Below are positions 53,152-60,000 of a stretch of DNA of 60,000 nt, piece after piece (position 1 is the stretch's first letter; the number at the start of each line of letters is the position of its first letter). The stretch is from Symsagittifera roscoffensis (taxonomy: Eukaryota > Xenacoelomorpha > Acoela > Convolutidae), in the NCBI RefSeq assembly GCF_963678635.1, contig NC_087066.1, positions 45,745,225 to 45,805,224 on the forward strand, given 5' to 3'. A program made the position numbers and the translations under genes. The notes below the pieces were generated by a model that was not told the origin of the DNA, ran no database searches, and was given only the letters and a program-made list of their open reading frames with translations.

Positions 53152-53265
53152 CTGGGGCGAGGTGTAGATGAGTTTTAGTTCAGAGAGAGGGTCTTCCGGG
53201 TCATACATATGGTCACTGATCTTGGTGCCATACTCCTCATACGTTGTGGACGCTATCACCAGTTT
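53152..53265 (-). CDS. PLOD: PLOD-family lysyl hydroxylase, internal exon
   Basis: 38 codons after a strong acceptor (GTTTCCAG|AAA), ending CCCCAG|GTCATT, phase 0. The peptide starts KLVIASTTYEEYGTKI and ends KLIYTSPQ. It corresponds to the PLOD stretch with T-N-R-H-FG-LLS and the D-W-E-F-NP segment. It is less conserved than the C-terminal exons and is assigned mainly by position and by perfect phase joining with its neighbours. The next intron (17.9 kb) contains element 2; without the insertion it would be about 0.55 kb. Confidence 0.82.
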
Positions 53266-53654
53266 CTGGAAACAAAACCAAATCAAGCATTCACGAATGA
53301 GTTCTGCAATCGTCGCAGCTGTTATTTACGCTCAGAGCAGAAGCCAATCGTAAAACCATATATCGCGAGGACCTCTTTACTTCCAAATAGAATTGGACCA
53401 TGTTATTTCCAGATAGAGGTCGTTAGGTCCACGTTTATCAAATAGAAAAGGCCGCATTGTGTGCAGCGAAGACGTCAATTCGATTGCTGTTTGAAAAGAA
53501 ATGCTAATGGTCCCAGGAAAAATATTTAAAAAAACTATTAGCGTTTTCTCAGACTTGAAAACTCATTATAAATTATACGCTATTTCTGCTTATTAATTAT
53601 TATTACAGTTGCTATTATCTAAAAATTATCTTACTAAACTCTTTTCAAACTCAC

Positions 53655-53824
53655 CTTTTGTTCGATGCAGCTCTTCATTTTCATGTCCCAATGTGTGAAC
53701 TTTTCCTCCTGCTCTCCCTTTTTCTGCGAAAATTCTGGACAGTCGACCAGAGCTCGCAACACCAGAGCAATCGTCTCGCCCCTTATCAGAAGAGGACCAC
53801 CTCTGTAGATGCCATTGGCTATTC
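53655..53824 (-). CDS. PLOD: PLOD-family lysyl hydroxylase, internal exon
   Basis: 170 nt. The acceptor TTTTCTAG|GA joins a phase-1 donor in the upstream exon; the donor CAAAAG|GTGAGT is consensus. The peptide includes GIANGIYRGGPLLIRG, which matches the conserved GVWNVPY-SN-YLI-G element linking the glycosyltransferase-like half of PLOD to the accessory region, then a charged stretch EKFTHWDMKMKSC. The frame is intact. The introns on either side are 389 bp and about 1.5 kb, with no recognised element inside. Confidence 0.85.
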
Positions 53825-55364
53825 CTAGAAAATTGGAGTTCAACTTATAACCGGCCAACCGAGTAAATAGTATTATTTGTTTCTCGATTCAAGTGGAAAT
53901 GTACTGTTTAAACCGTACTTATTGAATTAATCGAAACATATTCAACAGATAGTTGAAAATTTTTCCATGAACTCATGGCGGCCACCAAAAAAAAGTATAA
54001 ACTGAGTTTTTGCGTACACTTAAAGCACCTTGAATTTAATTTAAATGAATCTTTTATGGCTGATTCTTATTGATAAAGCTGAAAAAGTTCGAGAAAGCTG
54101 AATCAATAGATAATTTTCTTATTCCGGTGGTAGTTCTGAAAAATCAAATCCATTTTTATTAAAGACAGTCGCGTTTTTTAAGCTCTTTTTCAGCAAATGT
54201 ATTTCAGCGTTTTTTTCAACAAATGTATTTCTAATGAGTTTTGAAAAAAATAAAGCTCAAACATCAGAAACTCAAAATTGAGCGTGAACAGCTCAAATCG
54301 TTTCTTGAAAAAACAAAAACAGAAAAAAAATCAATAGCTTGTTTCAGTATTTGAGCATAACCAACAGATAATTGGAAAAGAGTCAATGAACCCAAGTAAA
54401 CTGAAAAAAATACTGACTTGTTTTTTTAAAAAAAATTCTCATCTTTCGAATTTCGAAGTGCAAAAAAAAGAGAGTTTTTTGGCTCCTTGAATTTCTAGAA
54501 GAATTTATGATAAAACCGAAAACCTAACACGTTTTGCACAAATTTTTGTTAGAGATTTCGTCTTTCTAAAATTTTGTTGAGCTAAGTAAGAAGCTTCTTC
54601 TGATTTAATTTCATTATTATTTAAGTAGGTTTATATAGGGTTATTTTTGATTAACTAAAAAAACCAAAATTACTTATTTTTGGGTTAAAATTTTGAATCC
54701 GATTTTCGCAAATACATTGCATCATAAAATCATAAAGAAATTCCAAGCAAATTTTGTTTTGTATACTTTTTTGTCTAATCTTAAACCAATAAAACGCGTT
54801 TAAAGTTTCAAATGTTGTTTGCTTTGTCCGGATAATTTAAAACAGCACTTTGAACTTCGATTACATTTTTCGTGATCTTCACACTTTTCGTACTCGTTTG
54901 TGGAGTTTACCTGGCCTTAACGTTCAACTACGTTCACCGACTCTTAAAAACTCCAAGGTTTGAGTTTGAAAAAAAATATATGTCCATAAAGTTCTTTGAA
55001 TTTTAACAATAATTTATGATAGACACAATTTTGATAAAATTAACCCAAATTGAGAAAACTGGATCAATGGGATAATTTTTTTTTATTCTGCTGGGAAGTG
55101 TTAGAATAAAGTCCCGAAAATTGCTTTTATTTAGCAAATGAACTTGAAATGAACTCAAAAGTTGCACATACATCTAAACGTATTCATTTTAAGACTTTTC
55201 CTGAAAAAAAAACTTCTAAAAATTACCAAGATTTGAAAATTCTTATTAGGTTCACCGACTGTAAAAATTCATAAATATTCATACATTGGATTCTTAATAT
55301 GGTGGCGATCCGTTGCTAGGTACCATAAGGGGGAGTCAGGGCAATGGTAAGTTTATTCACCCAC
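53825..55364 (-). other. PLOD intron (~1.5 kb)
   Basis: AT-rich, no recognised element. A stretch at 54870-54960 is open in two plus-strand frames, one with a hydrophobic run, but it resembles repeat sequence elsewhere in the window (GTCCGGATAA, GTTCACCGACT) and is not called as a gene. Confidence 0.6.
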
Positions 55365-55464
55365 CCATTACTACTTGCTCCCTCTGTTGTTCTATATCCT
55401 CGTAGTAGTCTGGGATCTCTTCGTACTCAGGTTCATCGTCATCTTCTTCGCCATCTCCATCCAC
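55365..55464 (-). CDS. PLOD: PLOD-family lysyl hydroxylase, acidic internal exon
   Basis: 100 nt, highly acidic: VDGDGEEDDDEPEYEEIPD, then YYEDIEQQREQ. Acceptor CTATTTAG|GTG; donor ATGG|GTGGGT (phase 1), which restores the frame of the next exon. The YYEDI segment fits the PLOD position S-DYVDI just before the GVWNVPY block. The acidic run is longer than expected from vertebrate PLODs. An alternative donor at CAA|GTAGTA is possible but would put a stop into the next exon. Further 5' exons (signal peptide, glycosyltransferase domain) were not found up to 60 kb and probably lie beyond the window. Confidence 0.75.
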
Positions 55465-57690
55465 CTAAATAGAGTGAGCTGATCAGAACAGTCAAACTTT
55501 CAATTTGATTATTTGCTTCTCTTTTGTTGACGAACAAAAAAAGTAGCCAAACAGACAGCCAGCAGAAATGTATGCAAGGAACCATCACGACATATATAAA
55601 AAAATTCACTACGGTTATCGCTTCCTAATGAAAAAAAAATGGAAACTCCAACTGAAATGGTAAATAATTGTTATCGCGTGTGCAAAAGGAAATTATCTTA
55701 AAAACCATCCGAAAATCTTGTTCAAAAACAATTTTGATAGAAAGGTTTCAAGATTTTTTTTTGCTTAACCAGAGCTTTTTTATACTTTCAGTTCTTGCAT
55801 ATTTATGTTTACTAACTTCTGCTAAGCTGAAATCTTTCAGAATTTTCAAAGCGAGAAAACTGCGTTAGAAACCAGGGTCATACAGTCTTTTACCATGTCG
55901 CATTTACATAACACCTGTTATTTTACGAGGCCAAACTGTGTACTTTATGAATTCCGCAGCAAGCCGATAACAGACTTCGCAACATTGGTAGTATTATTTT
56001 ATCGTTCTTGCTGTTTTGGATTCCACAGGTAAATAAAATGTTAAATCACTCAAAACTGCTCCAAAAACAAGCGCATTTGCAAAACCCGCATCAAAATGTT
56101 TGGGAAACAGAACAGTTTGCGGAATCCACAAATAAATATGAATCCACTGCATTGAAAGTTTGGCGGAATCCAGTTACAGTTTGCGGAATCCGCCGACACT
56201 TTGCTGAATCTATTTACATCATTTTATTGTGCATAAGAATTTACGGAATCTACTTACATTTGGGGAATCTGCCTACAATGTTTGAGGGAATCTGCCTACC
56301 TTTTTCGAGCACATTCAGACAAAAACTACAAAAGTTTTTTTTCAATTAGTGTCGTTTATTGTACGTGGTGTAGTGAGAGATATTTTCAAACGCGTTTTGT
56401 GTTTAACTTATTGTACACAGTTTTTTTCTAATTTTTTAATTGTTTTTTAAATAATTTTTTAAGAAAACTCAGCTAAATGATGCTTCTAAACCACTTTTTC
56501 TTATGAAATCGTTTTTTTAGCTGAAGAAATCAATTATCACCAACACACAGCAAAGGGTTCAGAAAAAAGAAAAATAAAACGAAAAATTAAAAAATGTTCA
56601 AGAAAAATTTAAATAGTTGCTGTTTTTTTGCAAAAAATTGTTTTGCAGAAATTTTTATATCCAAGAAAGCACTGAATGAAACTTCCAAAGCCAGTTTTTG
56701 TTTTGAAAAAGAAGTTATTTTAGCGCAATTGGCTGAACTTCATAAGACGAATCTTCCTCGATTGGTTCACTTGAGCTAAGTTCAAATTTGAACAAAAACT
56801 CAGAAAATTCCAAAACATTTTTTGAACACCTAGACAACATGTTGAGGGTTTTTGAAAGTCAATCGAAATACGACTAGAAAATCTTCAATATGGTTTACTA
56901 CTCGAGCCATTGCGACGATTATGTGAGATTTCTTGATAGCTGATTTTGCGTGGAAAACAAAAAATAAAAAAAGGAAAAAACTGAAACAACTGAAGATAAA
57001 AAATACTTCCCATTTTCAACGGTCGTAACAGTTGTTACCCCAATTACTGGAAAAAAATGTTTTCAAGAGCTTTTAAGTTTTTCAGCTTAATCAGTTTTAA
57101 ATCCAAACGACAATATGTTCAATCAGCTTAAATGATAAACCTGACTCCAATAGAAGGAAGACTTTTAGCTAGAACGTCCGCTAAACCCTAAAACATGTTT
57201 TGAATTTCACGTTTTTGCAATTCTGGTCTTTTTTTGACTTGGAACAAATTTAAGTTTGTTTGCCAATTGAAGTAGGTTTTATCTGCGACTATTTAAGCAA
57301 GAAGGCTTCGTAAGATCACTCCTGTATGAAAAACTGAAGGTAAAAAAATATTTGACCTTCCAAATAGCAGCGACCTTTTCTACTGCTTCTTCCCCTACCT
57401 ACTTGAATTGAAGCACTCCACTTTGGCCTAATAACCATTTCACGTAAACTGATATTCTTCTGTATCACCACTATGCTCAGCGTGTTTCTCCGAAAAACTT
57501 CTAATCTGTTGTCTACAGGAAACGCATTTTGCAATTTTAATGCTCTTAGTGCATTAGAACTAGCCAAAATTTGTGAACCAAAGCGCCACCGATCAGCAAT
57601 AGTACATTTAGACCAGGGACAGATTTATCCTCGTCCCCTCGCCAACCAAATGGCCCCTCTTTGGTATTATTTTGTGATACTTATTTCCGG
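55465..57690. other. Non-coding interval upstream of the acidic PLOD exon
   Basis: No further PLOD exon was found on the minus strand. Short ORFs around 56008-56349 are driven by a degenerate tandem repeat; those at 57316-57703 on both strands show no family resemblance. Probably intron. Confidence 0.5.
56105..56305. repeat. Degenerate ~21-bp tandem repeat
   Basis: Repeated TTTGCGGAATCC-type core with spacers, for example ACAGTTTGCGGAATCCACA, GTTTGGCGGAATCCAGTT, ACACTTTGCTGAATCTA and ACATTTGGGGAATCTGCC. About eight worn units, spaced roughly 20-30 bp. Unrelated in detail to, but similar in unit size to, the minisatellite at the left of the window. Confidence 0.65.
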
Positions 57691-57694
57691 CAGA

Positions 57695-57934
57695 CCAACC
57701 TAAAAAAATTTCTTAAGGCTCCTTTGGCGCCAATAAATACTAATTGTGAGGCGAGGAAGGGCATCAAAACACGCAATTTTTTGTTTGTAAAAAACTCAAA
57801 ATGTGCCTGAAAATTGGGTCAAAACAGGGACTTTAAAGTGATTTAGGAGAGCGCAGAAATTCAATTTGATCGACCTAAAAAAAGGTTGACAAAACTTTCA
57901 AAACTTTAAATGAGAAAATCTTAGATCCTCTCTG
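57695..57934 (-). mobile_element. Decayed hAT-like element in reverse orientation
   Basis: Read on the minus strand it starts CAGAGAGGATCTAAGATTTTCTC and later includes the reverse complement of TTGGCGCCAATAAATACTAA, matching the 2900-3304 element (CAGGGGCAGATCTAGGATTTTCTC; TAGTATATATTGGCGCC). Divergent, no target duplication identified. Confidence 0.65.
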
Positions 57935-58024
57935 GATTTAGAGATCACAACAATTTACTTTTATTATCAAAAAAGACGTCAATTGTTGTGATCTCTAAAT
58001 CCGGAGCGGATCTAGGATTTTCTC
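57912..58024. repeat. Foldback: 44-bp inverted repeat with 25-bp loop
   Basis: Left arm 57912-57955 and right arm 57981-58024 are complementary with three mismatches; weaker pairing continues outward to about 58040. The outer half of each arm matches the terminal sequence of the hAT-like element (GGATCTAGGATTTTCTC type). This is a head-to-head pair of element ends joined by a shared AATTGTTGTGATCTCTAAATC unit. Confidence 0.85.
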
Positions 58025-58188
58025 TTTAAAAGTTTTGATAATACAGAATTTAGGAAACAATGCAAGGGCTAAATCAAGATCCCAGTATTAACAGTTTTAG
58101 CTAATGTCAAACTTTTCCGAGTTTAAGCAGCAGTTGCAAGCACAGTTGATTCGCCAAGTACAGAAATCGATCTCAGTAATTTTTTCAT

Positions 58189-58304
58189 AGAAAAGATATT
58201 TCAGTCGGTTTTTCTTTTAAACTTTTGTAATCCATCGTTATCAGGAAGAAAAGATATTTCAGTCAGTTTTTCTTTCAAACTTTTGTAATCCATCGTTATC
58301 AGGT
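58189..58304. repeat. 58-bp direct tandem duplication
   Basis: Two copies of a unit beginning AGAAAAGATATTTCAGTC and ending CCATCGTTATCAGG, differing at only a few positions. Confidence 0.88.
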
Positions 58305-58389
58305 CGAAGCCAAGCTGACAATTTGTTTACCAGAAAAGACACTCGGTACCAGAAACTGTTTTTGCTCTTTTGTTTTTTTTCAGCTCTGG

Positions 58390-59310
58390 GGTATGGAACG
58401 CATTTCTGGATACTTGTCGGGTCTCAAAGGAATTTTTAGTGCAGGGCATAGCGTGAGTGTAATTATAACAATCGTAGTTGTTGTTAGCAACTTTGTGGAA
58501 GAAAAGGAGATCGTCTGTTTTTCGTGATATAGTGAAAAAGGTAACAATTGCGTTTTTTCAAGTCGTTGCTTATAAGGCATAACCGAGGAGTTTAGAATCC
58601 ATCTGGTAGCTTTCTTTTGTGCATCTTCAATGCCTCTTAGTTCTGTTTTGTTTGGCTTCCACACCTCAGAACCGTATGATATAATTGGTACAAGGTAGCT
58701 ACATTTTGAGTTTGGTTTTGATGATAATGATGACAATTTGGACAAATTTTGCCTAATTTGGAAAGTTGCTCATTTGGCTTTTGACATTCGTTGTTCACAG
58801 TTGGCAGACCAGGTGAAGTTTTCGATACTATGATTCCTAGATACTTTTCGGTATCAGACTCTGAAAGCTTGTATTCACCTATATAATTTTTATGCGATGT
58901 AAAATCTGATTTGATGATCAAGTTATGACATTTCTATAGATTTAAACTGTTGTTATTACAGCACCATCTACTGAGATGATTCATGTCTGCTTGTAGATCT
59001 TTAGAATTTATTGATAAGAGTTTGTAGTCATCCACATAGCCAAAGCAACTGGATTTCAAGTCACTCGGTAGATCAGTTAGGAAGCAAAGAAAAAGTAACG
59101 GGCCCAATATAGAATCTAGTGGAACTCTGCTTGTATTATCAAGCCAATCACTGAGCTGACTTCTGATTCGAACTCTCTGCTTGCGATTCTGCAGATAGCT
59201 TTTAACTAACTCTATCAGGTTACCACCAATCCCAAAAAGTGATCATTTTCTGACCAGAAAATTATGTTCGACCTTTTTATTCGACTGTGTAAAAGACAGT
59301 AATTTGGTTT
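58390..59310 (-). pseudogene. Decayed non-LTR retrotransposon (LINE), reverse transcriptase 3' part
   Basis: Minus-strand conceptual segments in order: SNKKVEHNFLV and GIGGNLIELVKSYLQNRKQR (RT palm/fingers), NTSRVPLDSILGPLLFL, then the catalytic FGYVDDYKLLS (YVDD at 59038-59027), EKYLGIIVSK, ISYGSEVWKP and EDAQKKATRWI (thumb and C-terminal region). This order is typical of Jockey/CR1-type elements. There are stops before GIGGN and after NNNSLNL, and a frameshift near 58,740. No 5' part (endonuclease) is visible in the window. Confidence 0.85.
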
Positions 59311-60000
59311 AAGTTTCTATATTGGACTGTTTGTGATAGTATTGAATTTTCTGTTGTTTTAAAATTTTTTAATGATAATTGTGCAGGCGGTATTTTTCTT
59401 GTTTTTCATCATTGCTTGCCAGAATTTCCCGAAAGTCTGTTATACTTAGTTATTATACTTGAAAATTACTTAAAATTCCGTAGGGTGGTCTCAGATTTCT
59501 GTCTTAGAAATTAAAACCAATTCTTTTCAATATTTTTTTCTCAACTCAATGGTATTTCATCCTATGGGGTGATTCCTCGAGGGCTTATGGTCTGCGAAAT
59601 TTTCCCCTGTATTTATGTTTTATGACCTCTGTTTGAGGGCTGAGAAACTAACTTTTTGAGGTTTGAGAAAAATTGTACGTAATTGTCGGTTGCTCTGTTT
59701 TTCATCTGTTATTTTTGATTTCCTCTATTTGCGCCAACAAAATTTTTTCAAGAAAGCCTAAACCTAAAATTTTTTTTAATGTTCGTGTGATAATTAAGTA
59801 TGATTTAAAAAACTACAGTCGCCGCATTCAGAAAAAAATATTTTTTTATAACCTTTATCAGGATAAAAATCTTGTCTTTTAGTTTCAGTTTTAGCAAGTC
59901 AATTGCTCTCGCATATAAAAGCGCAATTTTTTGAGGGCCAAGAAACAATGCAGGTAATTTAGTTTGTTGGTTGTTTCGTTCTCCTTGTTACCTATCATGT
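59311..60000. other. Right edge, no feature recognised
   Basis: AT-rich sequence without a supported gene or repeat. Short ORFs here have no motif. Confidence 0.5.

Noticed and set aside
54870-54965. Possible plus-strand exon with a hydrophobic run (VIFTLFVLVCGVYLAL)
   Set aside because: Two frames are open, no convincing acceptor fits, and parts match repeat sequence elsewhere in the window.
57316-57703. ORFs on both strands near 57.5 kb considered as a further PLOD or other host exon
   Set aside because: No PLOD motif, no phase match to the 55365-55464 exon, and no recognisable family.
1-60000. CRISPR array, bacterial operons, ribosome binding sites
   Set aside because: Introns, LTR elements and the PLOD gene show animal DNA; the direct repeats lack the regular unique spacers of CRISPR.

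Overview
This is AT-rich animal DNA. The anchor is a minus-strand host gene of the procollagen-lysine 2-oxoglutarate 5-dioxygenase (PLOD, lysyl hydroxylase) family. Six of its 3'-most exons can be traced with compatible splice phases at 55464-55365, 53824-53655, 53265-53152, 35227-35036, 14630-14472 and 13970-13689 (stop). They encode the C-terminal ~340 residues, including the iron/2-oxoglutarate site. Collagen lysyl hydroxylation and GT-AG introns point to a metazoan. I cannot name the species from sequence alone.

Two of the host introns carry very large, related Ty3/gypsy-type LTR retrotransposons with envelope-like genes, both in the same (minus) orientation as the gene. Element 1 (14970-33837, 18,868 bp) has nearly identical ~410-bp LTRs and a 4-bp ATTA target duplication. 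Element 2 (35627-52989, 17,363 bp) has an AAAG duplication, about 11 LTR-LTR differences and many broken reading frames, so it is older. Read on the minus strand, the order in element 1 is: 5' LTR, primer binding site, ~1.2 kb leader, small basic ORF, gag-protease-RT-RNase H (2,100 codons), integrase in another frame, ~0.95 kb gap, 62-codon membrane ORF, a 385-codon open frame with no methionine codon, an Env-like glycoprotein gene, two unrecognised accessory ORFs, a ~1.5 kb 3' non-coding region and the 3' LTR. The overlapping ORF chain after integrase looks viral and is the most novel part of the window.

Region 1-14,100, downstream of the host stop codon, is a patchwork of direct duplications. 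The terminal PLOD exon plus flank occurs three times; the two distal copies carry a one-base deletion. A ~1.43 kb unit with a 21-bp minisatellite is tandemly repeated. A short hAT-like non-autonomous element with an 8-bp target duplication is carried along, and near one end it holds compact tRNA-like A/B boxes.

The right end (55.5-60 kb) holds intronic or intergenic DNA with a degenerate ~21-bp repeat, a head-to-head pair of decayed hAT-like ends forming a foldback, a 58-bp tandem duplication, and the 3' part of a decayed non-LTR retrotransposon on the minus strand.
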